DNA of 64,000 nt from Vibrio syngnathi (lineage in GTDB: Bacteria > Pseudomonadota > Gammaproteobacteria > Enterobacterales > Vibrionaceae), in assembly GCF_002119525.1 (NCBI RefSeq), contig NZ_CP017916.1, forward strand, positions 2,232,001 through 2,296,000. Reading direction: 5' to 3'. This document shows positions 39,079 to 49,206 of this stretch, piece after piece; positions within the stretch are counted from its first letter, which is position 1, and each line of letters starts with the position of its first letter. The position numbers were made by a program, and so were the translations under genes. Below the pieces are notes generated by a model. That model saw nothing but the letters and a program-made list of their open reading frames with translations, did not search any database and had not been told where the DNA came from.

Positions 39079-39705
39079 TTATTGACCGCGGTGATTAAGA
39101 ACTGAATCCACCAAACCGTATTCTACAGCCTGATCAGCAGACATGAAATTATCACGATCTGTATCACGCTCAACAACCTCTAAAGGCTGACCTGTGTGCT
39201 CTGCCAATAATTTGTTTAGCTTTTGCTTGATCGTTAGGATCTCTTGCGCGTGAATTTGAATATCAGACGCTTGGCCTTGGAAGCCGCCAAGTGGCTGGTG
39301 AATCATTACACGTGAGTTTGGAAGCACGTGACGCTTACCAGGAGTACCACCCGCTAGTAAGAATGCACCCATAGAGCAAGCTTGACCCATACATACTGTG
39401 CTCACGTTTGGTTTGATGAACTGCATTGTGTCATAGATAGACATGCCCGCTGTTACGCTACCGCCAGGTGAGTTGATGTAAAGATAGATATCTTTGTCTG
39501 GGTTTTCTGATTCCAAGAAAAGCAGTTGAGCCACGACAAGATTTGCCATGTGGTCTTCCACTTGACCTGTTAAGAAAATGATACGTTCTTTTAATAGACG
39601 AGAATAAATATCGTAAGAACGTTCACCACGGGAAGTCTGTTCAACCACCATAGGAACTAGTGCGTCCATAATCGATGGCATTGTATTTTTTTCTTGGTAG
39701 CTCAT
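39079..39705 (-). CDS. clpP: ClpP protease subunit
   Basis: 208 residues with the catalytic Ser in [15 protein letters not shown], His in [12 protein letters not shown] and Asp in [11 protein letters not shown]. Forms the 14-mer proteolytic chamber used by ClpX and ClpA. Located between tig and clpX, the standard arrangement; a hairpin separates it from tig. Confidence 0.98.
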
Positions 39706-39725
39706 ATTCTTATGTCCCTAAAATA

Positions 39726-39758
39726 AATGGCCCGAATGATTAAATCATACGGACCATT
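39726..39758 (-). terminator. Hairpin between tig and clpP
   Basis: AATGG(C)CCG ... CGG(A)CCATT with an inner GATT/AATC pair; on the minus strand TATTTTAG follows. It is either a partial terminator of tig or an mRNA-processing structure. Confidence 0.55.
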
Positions 39759-39810
39759 GTTAGCAGAATTGTTGACCGTACGTCAACCTTCTACGTCAGA
39801 TATTACTATA

Positions 39811-41109
39811 TTAAGCAGGTTGCTGATTCATTAGCTCGTTGAAGCTAACTTCTTTATCAGAAACTTGAGCTTTAGCGATGATTGCATCAATAGCTTGCTC
39901 TTCTAGAGCAACATTGCGCATGTTGTTCATCATTTGCTCGTTTTGCTCGTAGTAAGCAATAACTTCTGTTGGATCTTCGTATGCTGTAGCCATCTCTTCG
40001 ATGATAGCTTTAACTTTCTCGTCGTCAGCTTTTAGCTCTTCAGTCTTGATTACTTCACCAAGAAGAAGACCTACAACTACGCGACGTTTAGCTTGCTCTT
40101 CGAACAGCTCACGTGGAAGTTGGTCAGCAGCTTCAGTGTTGCCACCGAAACGTTGAGCAGCTTGTTGACGTAGAACACCGATCTCTTGATCGATTAGAGC
40201 AGAAGGTACGTCGATGTTGTTTTCGTTAACTAGACCGTCAATTGCTTGCTCTTTGATGCGGTTCTTAACAGCTTGCTTAAGCTCACGCTCCATGTTCTTA
40301 CGAACTTCAGCTTTAAGGCCTTCAACGCCTTCAGCTGCGCCGAACTTAGAAACGAATTCTTCGTTTAGTTCTGGAAGCTCACGAGCTTCAACTTTGTTCA
40401 GCTTGATAGAGAACTTAGCAGCTTTACCTTTTAGGTTTTCAGCGTGGTAATCTTCTGGGAAGTTTACTTCGATTTCGAATTCCATACCTGCAGTTTTGCC
40501 AACGATACCGTCTTCAAAACCAGGGATCATGCGACCAGCACCCATCTCTAGTGGGAAGTTCTCAGCTTTACCGCCTTCGAACTCTTCACCGTCGATAGAA
40601 CCAACGAAGTCGATAGTTGCACGAGAACCAGCGTCAGCAGCAGCTTCAACTTCAGTCCAAGTTGCTTGTTGCTTACGTAGAGTTTCGATCATCTCTTCAA
40701 CGTCAGCTTCTTTAACTTCTACTGCTGGTTTCTCAACAGTGATGTTTTCTAGACCTTTCAGCTCAACTTCTGGGTAAACTTCAAAAGTTGCGTTGAATAC
40801 TAGGTCAGCGCCTTCGTTGTTTTCAACTGGTGCGAAAGTAGGTGCGCCAGCTGGGTTGATTTTCTCTTTAACGATCGCTTCGATGAAGTGACGTTGCATT
40901 ACTTCGCCCATCACGTCTTGACGTACTGCTTTGCCGTACATTTTAGCAACCATCTTCATTGGCACTTTGCCTTTACGGAAGCCATCGAAACGACGGTTTT
41001 TCGCGATGTTGCGTAGTTCAGCTGTAACTGCATCTTCGATGTTAGCAGCAGGAACAGTAATATTAAGACGGCGCTCTAGGCCTTCTAGCGTTTCAACAGT
41101 AACTTGCAT
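39811..41109 (-). CDS. tig: Trigger factor
   Basis: 432 residues. Ribosome-binding domain with the signature GFRKGKVP, an FKBP-type isomerase domain (about 150-245: [20 protein letters not shown]) and a long helical C-terminal chaperone domain. Binds ribosomal protein L23 and shields nascent chains. Head of the tig-clpP-clpX block. Confidence 0.97.
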   Translation of the reverse strand: MQVTVETLEGLERRLNITVPAANIEDAVTAELRNIAKNRRFDGFRKGKVPMKMVAKMYGKAVRQDVMGEVMQRHFIEAIVKEKINPAGAPTFAPVENNEGADLVFNATFEVYPEVELKGLENITVEKPAVEVKEADVEEMIETLRKQQATWTEVEAAADAGSRATIDFVGSIDGEEFEGGKAENFPLEMGAGRMIPGFEDGIVGKTAGMEFEIEVNFPEDYHAENLKGKAAKFSIKLNKVEARELPELNEEFVSKFGAAEGVEGLKAEVRKNMERELKQAVKNRIKEQAIDGLVNENNIDVPSALIDQEIGVLRQQAAQRFGGNTEAADQLPRELFEEQAKRRVVVGLLLGEVIKTEELKADDEKVKAIIEEMATAYEDPTEVIAYYEQNEQMMNNMRNVALEEQAIDAIIAKAQVSDKEVSFNELMNQQPA

Positions 41110-41749
41110 TATATAAACCTCAAAACTGGCTCAGTAATCTGAGCATATGAGCCGTAACTTAGCTTTAATTCAAAAGCCGACGTTGTTGGCTGCATCCTTG
41201 TGTAGTGCTCTATCCGAACACCTAATTTAAAATCGAGCATTGATGTCTGAATTGATTATTCAACCAAACACCAGACTAATCAGCGATATCTTCGTTCTTC
41301 ACGCGTCGATTAAAACGCAATAAAGCTTGTTTTCGAAAACAAGAAAGGTATCTCCGATTAGCCTCAGGACAGAAATTTTAGACGCGACATTCTAGCGATC
41401 TGTTTAATCTCTGTCGAGCCGTTCACCTCTGCATGATGATGAATGCTCTAAATTCGTCCAACTAAATGATACAAAAACGATCAAATCATCACTTAGCACA
41501 ACAGAAATGGGGACAATAGCGACTTTTTCAAGGGAATCGAGGGCTTTTTTTGCTAAAAACTTTAAAAAGAGATCTTGCTCTTGTTTTACCCCTCAGAGTC
41601 GATAACTTTTTCAACAATCCCCGTTACAAACCCTTAACCTACATCCATCTGGCGACTCTCTACTTTCAGCAAACACTACCGCTATTTGCGACTATAAACG
41701 AGAGAAGACAGGCTTGATTGTTTACCAAAGAAATGAGCGGAGAGCCTTC
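41110..41749. other. Intergenic region between tig and dctB (640 bp)
   Basis: Divergent promoters for tig (left) and dctB (right) must be here. I found no reading frame with coding features, no tRNA and no strong hairpin. Confidence 0.5.
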
Positions 41750-43558
41750 ATGTTTCAAGCTTTGAGAATCCCAATACTATTAATGGCCACATACAGTCTA
41801 CTGATGGTCTTTGGCGGTCATTGGGTGTGGAACACAAGCCATGAAAGTTTGTTAAATGATCATCAATCTAAGCTAGACCGATTTTCGGTTCATATTTCAA
41901 GCCAACTGGACAAGTTCGCGCACATTCCCGAGCTGCTTTCAAAAGACAAAGAGTTGGTCGATGCTCTTCACTCTCCAAGTAACTCTGCGCAAATCGAACT
42001 CACCAATCGCTACCTAGAACACGTAAACTCGGTGATTCAAGCATCGGACACCTATCTGTTAGATAGCATTGGCACCACCATAGCAGCCAGTAACTGGAAT
42101 CTACCGCGTTCTTTTATTCGTCGAAATTTCGCTTTCCGTCCCTATTTTCAAGAAGCGATTCTTGGCAATGAAAATCAATATTTTGCGCTAGGTTCAACCT
42201 CAGGGAAACGAGGCTATTATTATTCTTACCCCGTCTCCTATGCCGCCGAGATTATTGGCGTCATTGTCGTAAAGATGGATTTATCGCTGATTGAAGCAAG
42301 TTGGAAAGGAAAGCAGAGTTTTTTTGTTGCTGACGATAAAGACCAGATCGTATTTATGTCGAGCAATCCTGAGTGGCTGTTCAAAAGCCTTCAACCACTA
42401 AGCGAACAACAACACACTCGAATTCAAGAAAGCAGGCAGTATCTCGATACCAAAATAGAAAGCCTGCATTTCTCCGGCGATTTCGAGAGTGCGACTAGCA
42501 ATATTGAGTCACCACACAAACTCGTCCAAGAGCAGTTCTATAGCTCCTCACGCTTCCTAGCCGAGCCAAAACTCACCATACGAGTATTTTCTCCAACCCA
42601 TTTAGTTTGGTGGGACTTGGCGGCTTATCTCGTGGTTTTGAGCCTTATTTTCGCCATTATTTACCTGACGATGCAGCTTAATCACCATCGGCAACAAAGG
42701 CGTGCACAAATTGACAGGCTGCAATCAGAAGCCAAGCAAAAGCTAGAATTTCAAGTGCTTGAACGTACTTCAGAGTTACATGTCGAGATTAAGCACCGAA
42801 TCGAAACCGAACATGTACTGAGGCAGACACAAGACGAACTCATCCAAGCCGCCAAACTGGCAGTATTGGGACAAATGTCAGCAAGCATCAGTCATGAGCT
42901 AAATAACCCATTAGCGGCAATTCGTAGTTATGCCGATAACGGCCGACTGTTTCTTGCCAAAGAAAAGACCGATCGTGTCGATGACAACCTCTCGCGAATC
43001 TCGGCGCTCACGGACCGTATGGCGAAAATCAGCCACCAGCTTCGTTCCTTCGCCAAGAAATCCACCGCGGAAGAACTGCACACGTTACAGATACTGCCGG
43101 TATTGCACTCATCAAAAGAACTGATGAAGCCACAACTCAAGAGTGAACGAGTTAAGGTCAACGAACTCCCTGAAATCTTTGATGCTTGCGTGCTCGCCAA
43201 CGCCATTCAACTGGAGCAAGTGATCATTAACCTGCTAACCAACGCGATTCAGGCGATGGAACAACAAGACGACAAACAATTAGCTATTCTGTTAGAGATT
43301 AGGGAATCCGACCACCAACAAACCAGCACCTTGCTGATTCATGTCGATGATAATGGCCCCGGTTTCAGTTCCCCTTCGAGCGGAGATTTTTTTGAACCCT
43401 TCCATACCACTAAGAAAAATGGGCTCGGACTCGGGTTGTCAATTTCTCAGCAAATAATCAGCGGAATCAACGGCAAACTCGTTACCGGTAGCAGCCCTCA
43501 AGGTGGTGCTCGATTTAGTATCGAATTACCCATAGTTCCAACAAAAGAATCAGATTAG
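41750..43558 (+). CDS. dctB: C4-dicarboxylate sensor histidine kinase DctB
   Basis: 602 residues. Two membrane helices (about 8-26 and 285-307) flank a periplasmic double-PAS-type sensor. Then come a coiled linker, the H-box SASISHELNNPLAAIRSY (phospho-His), the N-box INLLTNAIQAME and the G-box GLGLGLSISQQI. ATG 41750 is chosen (GGAGAG 5 nt upstream) over a TTG at 41714. It should sense succinate, malate or fumarate and phosphorylate DctD, encoded 60 bp downstream. Confidence 0.92.
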   Translation: MFQALRIPILLMATYSLLMVFGGHWVWNTSHESLLNDHQSKLDRFSVHISSQLDKFAHIPELLSKDKELVDALHSPSNSAQIELTNRYLEHVNSVIQASDTYLLDSIGTTIAASNWNLPRSFIRRNFAFRPYFQEAILGNENQYFALGSTSGKRGYYYSYPVSYAAEIIGVIVVKMDLSLIEASWKGKQSFFVADDKDQIVFMSSNPEWLFKSLQPLSEQQHTRIQESRQYLDTKIESLHFSGDFESATSNIESPHKLVQEQFYSSSRFLAEPKLTIRVFSPTHLVWWDLAAYLVVLSLIFAIIYLTMQLNHHRQQRRAQIDRLQSEAKQKLEFQVLERTSELHVEIKHRIETEHVLRQTQDELIQAAKLAVLGQMSASISHELNNPLAAIRSYADNGRLFLAKEKTDRVDDNLSRISALTDRMAKISHQLRSFAKKSTAEELHTLQILPVLHSSKELMKPQLKSERVKVNELPEIFDACVLANAIQLEQVIINLLTNAIQAMEQQDDKQLAILLEIRESDHQQTSTLLIHVDDNGPGFSSPSSGDFFEPFHTTKKNGLGLGLSISQQIISGINGKLVTGSSPQGGARFSIELPIVPTKESD

Positions 43559-43618
43559 TCGCTAAGCAAACCAGTACGCCTTCACCAATAATAAAAATAA
43601 AAGATTAAAGGAATAATT

Positions 43619-44968
43619 ATGTGTCACGTCTATTTCATTGATGATGAACCCGACCTAAGAGTGGCGATTGAACAGAGCTTTGGTCTCGCCGACATTGATG
43701 CCGAATTCTTTCCCGATGCGGAGTCTGCTCTGCTCGCAATTCAAGAGAACGGCTTACCCCACGTAATCATCACTGATATCTGTTTACCAGGTCTTTCTGG
43801 GCATGATCTGCTCAACACCGTGATGCACAAAGACAAAGAGATCCCCGTGATTATGATCACTGGTCACGGCGATATTTCGATGGCTGTACAAGCGATCCAA
43901 GATGGCGCTTATGACTTCATCGAAAAGCCGTTCGCCAATGAACGTCTAATCGAAACCACCAAACGAGCAATAGAAAAACGTCAACTCACACTCGAGAATC
44001 TTGAATTGAAGCGCTCTTTAAAGGCCAGTAAAGCGCTTGGGCCGAGAATCATTGGTGACACGCAATCAATGACAGAGCTACGTTCTATCATCACTCATGT
44101 TGCCGATACCAACGCCGATATTTTATTGTTTGGCGAAACGGGGACGGGCAAAGAGCTAGTTGCTCGTTCTCTACATGAACAAAGCAGTCGCCGAGAGCAA
44201 AACTTTGTCGCCGTCAATTGCGGGGCGGTTCCAGAGAACCTGATTGAAAGCGAACTCTATGGACATGAGAAAGGCGCGTTTACTGGCGCAGAAAGTAAAC
44301 GTGTCGGTAAATTTGAATTTGCTCAAGGCGGAACCCTATTCTTAGATGAAATTGAATCCATGCCGATGCAGGCACAAATTCGCCTACTGCGTGTATTACA
44401 GGAACGCGTGATTGAGAGAGTTGGATCCAATAGCTTGGTGCCTCTCGACATTCGTGTGATTGCCGCCACCAAAATCGACCTAAAGAAGGCGGCTGAAGAA
44501 GGGACTTTCAGACAAGACCTTTACTACCGACTCAATGTCGTCACCTTGGATTTACCACCGTTAAGAAGCCGCCAAGAAGATATCCCTGCACTTTTTCATC
44601 ACTTTTTACTGGTCGCAGCAGCACGTTATGGCAAGACAGCACCAGCACTCCCCCAAAAGGAACTGCACGCACTTTTAGCCCATGATTGGCCGGGAAATGT
44701 ACGAGAATTACGTAATACTGCAGAGCGGTTTGTACTTTTAGGTAAGCTTTCTCACTTATCAGACAACACCAATCAAATCAGTCAAGAACTGTCTTTGGCA
44801 GAACTGGTGTCTGACTTTGAGAAAAACACGTTAAAGCAAGCGCTTATTGAGTGTAATGGCAGCATTAAAGAGACCATGGAGAGGCTGCAATTACCGAGGA
44901 AAACCCTCTACGATAAGATGCAAAAACACCAGCTAACGAAAGAGTCTTATAAGGTAGAACCAAACTAA
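43619..44968 (+). CDS. dctD: Sigma-54-dependent response regulator DctD
   Basis: 449 residues. Receiver domain with acidic pair DDEPD and phospho-Asp in IITDICLPG; AAA+ domain with GETGTGKE, the sigma-54 contact loop GAFTGA and GGTLFLDEIES; C-terminal Fis-type helix-turn-helix (GSIKETMERLQLPRKTLYDK). It activates the TRAP transporter dctPQM; a matching -24/-12 promoter is at 48490-48505. AAGGAA precedes the ATG. Confidence 0.95.
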   Translation: MCHVYFIDDEPDLRVAIEQSFGLADIDAEFFPDAESALLAIQENGLPHVIITDICLPGLSGHDLLNTVMHKDKEIPVIMITGHGDISMAVQAIQDGAYDFIEKPFANERLIETTKRAIEKRQLTLENLELKRSLKASKALGPRIIGDTQSMTELRSIITHVADTNADILLFGETGTGKELVARSLHEQSSRREQNFVAVNCGAVPENLIESELYGHEKGAFTGAESKRVGKFEFAQGGTLFLDEIESMPMQAQIRLLRVLQERVIERVGSNSLVPLDIRVIAATKIDLKKAAEEGTFRQDLYYRLNVVTLDLPPLRSRQEDIPALFHHFLLVAAARYGKTAPALPQKELHALLAHDWPGNVRELRNTAERFVLLGKLSHLSDNTNQISQELSLAELVSDFEKNTLKQALIECNGSIKETMERLQLPRKTLYDKMQKHQLTKESYKVEPN

Positions 44969-45045
44969 ATTAGATTTGCGAGCAAGATCACCTATACTTA
45001 TCTCTCAACAGGATGTTATGCAACCAAGATAATAAGGAGGTCATT

Positions 45046-45219
45046 ATGGGTGAGAAAACAAAAGTTCCCTCGATCACCGATACGTTCGAAATTGACGGTA
45101 TTTTTTACACTGATAATCATGTCAACTTAGACACACCAGAGTTAGAGGCAAAAAGAGCGCTGTATGAACCGATTGATTCTGGCTCTCGATATGGAAAAAT
45201 CATTGATGAGGAGGTTTAG
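45046..45219 (+). CDS. Small soluble protein, 57 residues, unknown function
   Basis: 57 residues, acidic, no signal peptide or membrane segment (SITDTFEIDGIFYTDNHVNL, then SGSRYGKIIDEEV). The ribosome site AAGGAGG is the strongest in this neighbourhood, at the ideal distance from ATG 45046; an earlier in-frame ATG at 45013 lacks one. It lies 77 bp after dctD, tail to tail with dctM, and might be co-transcribed with dctBD. No family recognised. Confidence 0.65.
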   Translation: MGEKTKVPSITDTFEIDGIFYTDNHVNLDTPELEAKRALYEPIDSGSRYGKIIDEEV

Positions 45220-45251
45220 TCCTCCCCATCACTTCGCTATGATTTGACTCT

Positions 45252-46613
45252 CTATTTCGTGATGATCTCCGGCCCCATCAATGTGGTCGGTAACCATGTC
45301 GAAACCCAAGGCACGTACGTTACGATAATCAGGAATAAGAACATCACGCCTACCCAAGGCAATGCCGCTTTCACCACGTTCATCATCGACATCTTGGCGA
45401 CCCCGGCGGTCACAAACAGATTGAGCCCCACTGGCGGCGTTATCATCCCTATCTCCATGTTCACCACCATCATGATACCTAGGTGGATAGGGTCGATGCC
45501 AAGTGCAATTGCAATTGGGAATACCAACGGTGCCACGATGATCAGCAAGCCTGAAGGTTCCATGAACTGCCCACCAATCAAGAGTAGTACGTTCACCACA
45601 ATCAAGAAGGTGATTGGACCTAAACCTGCAGACAACATCGATTCCGTGATCATCTGAGGAATGCGTTCTTCTGTCAGTACATGCTTAAGAATCAAGGCGT
45701 TGGCAATGATAAATAGCAACATTATGGTCAGCTTACCCGCATCGTAAAGCGTATCTTTGGTGTCTTTGTGGAAGAAGGTTTGAAACACCTTAACTAGCGC
45801 AGGCTTTGTGTTGTTCTTGTCCGCAAATGGCCCCATATCTTTGTAGATAAAGTTAGCAATGAAGAAAGCGTAAACCGCTGCGACTGCCGCCGCTTCTGTC
45901 GGTGTAAAGATACCACCGTAGATACCACCTAAAATGATAACAATCAGCAACAAACCCCAACTCGCATCCTTGGCAGCTGCAAACATCTCGCCCCAGCCCA
46001 CAAACGGCTGCGCAGGAATCTTCTTAATACGTGCTGCAATGTAGATAGCAATCATCAACATCACACCAGCCAACAGGCCAGGAATAACACCACCAAGGAA
46101 CATACGACCTACCGATACATCCGTCGCCGCAGCATAAACAACCATCACGATTGACGGTGGAATCAAGATACCCAAAGTACCCGCATTACAGATAACCCCT
46201 GCCGCGAATTCTTTTGTGTAGCCGTTTTTGATCATACCAGCGATAACAATACTACCGATTGCCACTACCGTTGCTGGAGACGATCCAGATAGTGCTGCGA
46301 ACATCATACATGCCACAACCGACGCCATCGCTAAACCGCCGCGGAACCAGCCGACCATTGCGATAGCAAAACGGATAATACGTTTCGCCACACCACCCGT
46401 AGACATGAAGCTAGAGGCCAAGATAAAGAAAGGAATCGCTAAGAGTGTGTAGTGGCCTGCAAATGCGTTGAACAGCGTTTGTGCGACTGAAGCTAATGAC
46501 GCATCAGAGTGCATCAACAAGAATATAACGCTCGATAAACCAAGGGAAATCGCGATTGGCACACCGACCAACATGAAAGCAATTACCATTAAAAATAGAA
46601 ATAACATTGCCAT
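45252..46613 (-). CDS. dctM: TRAP C4-dicarboxylate transporter, large permease
   Basis: 453 residues, about 12 membrane helices of the DctM family (LFLMVIAFMLVGVPIAISLG, then GTLGILIPPSIVMVVYA and PPVGLNLFVTAGVA). It is the ion-coupled channel part of the transporter. AAGGAAG precedes the ATG, two bases after the dctQ stop. Confidence 0.95.
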   Translation of the reverse strand: MAMLFLFLMVIAFMLVGVPIAISLGLSSVIFLLMHSDASLASVAQTLFNAFAGHYTLLAIPFFILASSFMSTGGVAKRIIRFAIAMVGWFRGGLAMASVVACMMFAALSGSSPATVVAIGSIVIAGMIKNGYTKEFAAGVICNAGTLGILIPPSIVMVVYAAATDVSVGRMFLGGVIPGLLAGVMLMIAIYIAARIKKIPAQPFVGWGEMFAAAKDASWGLLLIVIILGGIYGGIFTPTEAAAVAAVYAFFIANFIYKDMGPFADKNNTKPALVKVFQTFFHKDTKDTLYDAGKLTIMLLFIIANALILKHVLTEERIPQMITESMLSAGLGPITFLIVVNVLLLIGGQFMEPSGLLIIVAPLVFPIAIALGIDPIHLGIMMVVNMEIGMITPPVGLNLFVTAGVAKMSMMNVVKAALPWVGVMFLFLIIVTYVPWVSTWLPTTLMGPEIITK

Positions 46614-46615
46614 GA

Positions 46616-47371
46616 TTAGTCTTCCTTACCGTTAGATTTTGTACCCGACTCGTTCGCCTTGTTTTGCTTAGCCGAATCCAATACCGCTGTCGCGTCTTCA
46701 TCAGAACCCGCTAACACATCAGCTTTCAATGCATCCAGCTCTTCTTCGGCTTCATGACCTGCAATCATGCGGTCAAGCTTGCCCGTCGCCACTTGATAAG
46801 CGATTTGGATGAATCGGAACGTCAGCATTGCCATACCAATCGGTAGTGCCATGTAAGGAATAAAACGTGGCAGTTTCTCGTATCGTTCGCCTTCATTCAT
46901 CCAGTCAGAAAGAAACTGAAGCATCTCGGGCATTGGAATATCATCGGTTTCATACCAAGCGCGCTCGGTCGCGAACGGGTACCAGTAATTCCAAGAACCG
47001 ATAAGAAGTAGGATTGAAAAGGCCAGGCAGCTTGTAACGGCGATCAACGCATACACTTTACGTAGCTTTTCTGGGGCAAGGTTAATGATGACATCAACGC
47101 CAATGTGGAAGTGTTTTTTAACGCCATAAGATGCGCCCACTAACACCATCCAAGCGAACATGAACACAGTCAGTTCTAGTGCCCACAAGATATTGCCATT
47201 GAATGCGTATCGAAATACCACGTTGGCAAAAGTAAGTAGCGTCATTGCGCCAAGGAAAAATGCGATTAATGACTCTTCAATCACATCCGTAACTCTTCCG
47301 ACTTTGGAAAAAAGAGATGTTTCCAGTGCTGATTCGCTAGAATTTGGTTGTTCCATTTGAGGCTTTTCCAT
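46616..47371 (-). CDS. dctQ: TRAP C4-dicarboxylate transporter, small permease
   Basis: 251 residues, four membrane helices in the DctQ pattern (LIAFFLGAMTLLTFANVVFR; LELTVFMFAWMVLVGASYG). It is longer than usual because of an extended loop between helices 3 and 4 and a charged C-terminal tail. Between dctP and dctM. Confidence 0.92.
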   Translation of the reverse strand: MEKPQMEQPNSSESALETSLFSKVGRVTDVIEESLIAFFLGAMTLLTFANVVFRYAFNGNILWALELTVFMFAWMVLVGASYGVKKHFHIGVDVIINLAPEKLRKVYALIAVTSCLAFSILLLIGSWNYWYPFATERAWYETDDIPMPEMLQFLSDWMNEGERYEKLPRFIPYMALPIGMAMLTFRFIQIAYQVATGKLDRMIAGHEAEEELDALKADVLAGSDEDATAVLDSAKQNKANESGTKSNGKED

Positions 47372-47435
47372 AATTGACTCCGCTTATAATTATTTTAATA
47401 AGGAGTGACGAACACTCGCCACTCCCTTAGCGGTG

Positions 47436-48431
47436 TTATTGGTTTGAAGCTAACGCTGCATCGATAAGGTCTGAACCGATGTCTTTTTCAAACTTCTTCC
47501 ATACTGGTTGAAGTGCAGCTACCCATGCTTCACGCTGTTCAGGCGTAAGCGTACGAACCTCACCACCCGCTTCGATGATGTTATTTTTGTTCGCTAGGTT
47601 AACTTTTGAAGATTCGGCGTTACGCGTCTCAGACACTTCTTGAACGATAGTGCCAAGCTGTGTGCGTACATCTTCAGGTAGGTCTTTCCAGAAATCGTTT
47701 GACGTTACAACTAGGTAATCCAAGATACCGTGATTGGTTTCAGTTACGCCGTCTTGTACTTCAAAGAACTTCTTACCGTAGATGTTTGACCATGTGTTCT
47801 CTTGGCCATCGATAACCTTAGTTTGCAGGCCACCGTACACTTCTTTGAAAGACATCTTCTGTGGGTTAGCGCCTAGTTGTTCAAACTGAGCCACCAATAC
47901 GTCTGATGCTTGAACACGGAATTTCAAACCTTTTGCATCTTCAGGGCTGATAAGAGGTTTGTTCGCCGACATCTGTTTCATGCCATTGTGCCAAAACGCT
48001 AGACCTTGCAGACCACGGCGCTTCATCGCGTTCTTCAGTTTTTCGCCAGACTCTGAGTTTTGGAAACGGTCAACGGCTTCTACGTCTTCAAATAGGAAAG
48101 GAAGGTCAAAAATGCGGTATTTCTTAGTGAACTTCTCAAATTTAGACAGCGATGGTGCCGCCATTTGAACATCACCATTTAACAGGGCTTCCAGTACCTT
48201 ATTATCATCGTAAAGTGTTGAGTTAGGGAAAACTTGCATACAAGCTTTGCCATTCATTTCCGTGTTTACTCGCTCTTCCAGTAAAGAAGCGGCGATGCCT
48301 TTCGGGTGCTTATCAGTATTAGTTACGTGACTGAATTTAATCACGATTTCACCTGGGTCACAGTTTGCAGCAGCATTAAAACTTGTGAGCGCAAGAGCAG
48401 AGACAGACAGCAGAGTAAGAGGCTTAAACAT
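47436..48431 (-). CDS. dctP: TRAP C4-dicarboxylate-binding periplasmic protein
   Basis: 331 residues. Sec signal peptide (1-22), then the DctP fold with the substrate arginine region KGLKFRVQASDVLVAQFEQL and the hallmark KVIDGQENTWSNI. It captures C4-dicarboxylates in the periplasm for DctQM. AAGGAGA precedes the ATG. First gene of dctPQM, behind the sigma-54 promoter. Confidence 0.95.
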   Translation of the reverse strand: MFKPLTLLSVSALALTSFNAAANCDPGEIVIKFSHVTNTDKHPKGIAASLLEERVNTEMNGKACMQVFPNSTLYDDNKVLEALLNGDVQMAAPSLSKFEKFTKKYRIFDLPFLFEDVEAVDRFQNSESGEKLKNAMKRRGLQGLAFWHNGMKQMSANKPLISPEDAKGLKFRVQASDVLVAQFEQLGANPQKMSFKEVYGGLQTKVIDGQENTWSNIYGKKFFEVQDGVTETNHGILDYLVVTSNDFWKDLPEDVRTQLGTIVQEVSETRNAESSKVNLANKNNIIEAGGEVRTLTPEQREAWVAALQPVWKKFEKDIGSDLIDAALASNQ

Positions 48432-48489
48432 TATTATTCTCCTTAGTAAACAAAACAGCCCTTCAATGGGAACTGCGTGCTTTCACTAA

Positions 48490-48505
48490 GGCAATTAGCG
48501 CGCCA
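48490..48505 (-). promoter_or_regulatory. Sigma-54 promoter of dctPQM
   Basis: Minus strand TGGCGCGCTAATTGCC fits the -24/-12 consensus TGGCACG-N4-TTGCW with the invariant GG and GC at the right spacing. The start codon is about 60 bp downstream. It agrees with DctD being a sigma-54 activator. Confidence 0.85.
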
Positions 48506-48768
48506 CATTAACACAAAACATTAACAACCCTTTAACCATAAGGCTTCATGATATTTGCCTGCTGCACTCGCCAACTCGCTGCAAAAATCAATGGGTGGGA
48601 AATGACACATAGAATATTTGTAAATGGGTGGAAGCTGACCAAAGCATCAGTGATAAATGAGGTCTGACCAAAAGCCACATTGCCGATGATACCTTGAAGT
48701 AATTTCGACCTATCCTGTAGAGTGCTGCACAACTTAGTCAGATTTACACTTAATAAGAGTTGATACCA
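48506..48768. other. Upstream region of dctPQM and the thioesterase gene
   Basis: Expected to hold DctD activator sites; TTTGC ... GCAAA ends around 48551-48579 are a weak candidate. A minus-strand open frame here has no coding features. Confidence 0.4.
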
Positions 48769-49176
48769 ATGAGTCAGATCTACCATCACCCAGTACAAAT
48801 TTACTATGAAGATACCGATCACTCAGGTGTGGTTTATCACCCTAACTTTCTTAAATACTTCGAACGTGCGCGCGAGCATGTATTGGGCAGCGATAAACTG
48901 GCGGAATTGTGGAACGAGCATGGACTGGGGTTTGCGGTATATAAAGCCAACATGACTTTTCAAGATGGTGTTGAGTTCGCTGAGATCTGCGACATCCGAA
49001 CCTCTTTTGAACTCGATGGAAAATACAAAACGCTATGGCGACAAGAAGTGTGGCGCAAAGATGCAACTAAGCCTGCGGTGATTGGTGATATCGAAATGGT
49101 TTGCCTAGATAAAGACAAGCAACTGCAGCCCGTGCCTGCCGAAGTATTACAAGCGATGCTTGGCGAAACGAGTTAA
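48769..49176 (+). CDS. Hot-dog acyl-CoA/ACP thioesterase (YbgC/Orf6-like)
   Basis: 135 residues of the 4-hydroxybenzoyl-CoA thioesterase type: YYEDTDHSGVVYHPNFLKYFERARE carries the catalytic Asp and the helix contact. In E. coli ybgC is joined to tol-pal; here there are no tol genes, and the gene lies next to pfaE and pfaA. A hot-dog thioesterase called Orf6 is known from the Photobacterium pfa locus, so this one may release PUFA from the synthase. ATG 48769 is preferred over TTG 48760. Confidence 0.85.
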   Translation: MSQIYHHPVQIYYEDTDHSGVVYHPNFLKYFERAREHVLGSDKLAELWNEHGLGFAVYKANMTFQDGVEFAEICDIRTSFELDGKYKTLWRQEVWRKDATKPAVIGDIEMVCLDKDKQLQPVPAEVLQAMLGETS

Positions 49177-49206
49177 CCTCATCTTACCTCACCTCACCAA
49201 ACTCGC

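Noticed and set aside
48532..48822. 96-codon minus-strand frame between dctP and the thioesterase
   Set aside because: Overlaps the thioesterase start, no ribosome site and no recognisable domain.
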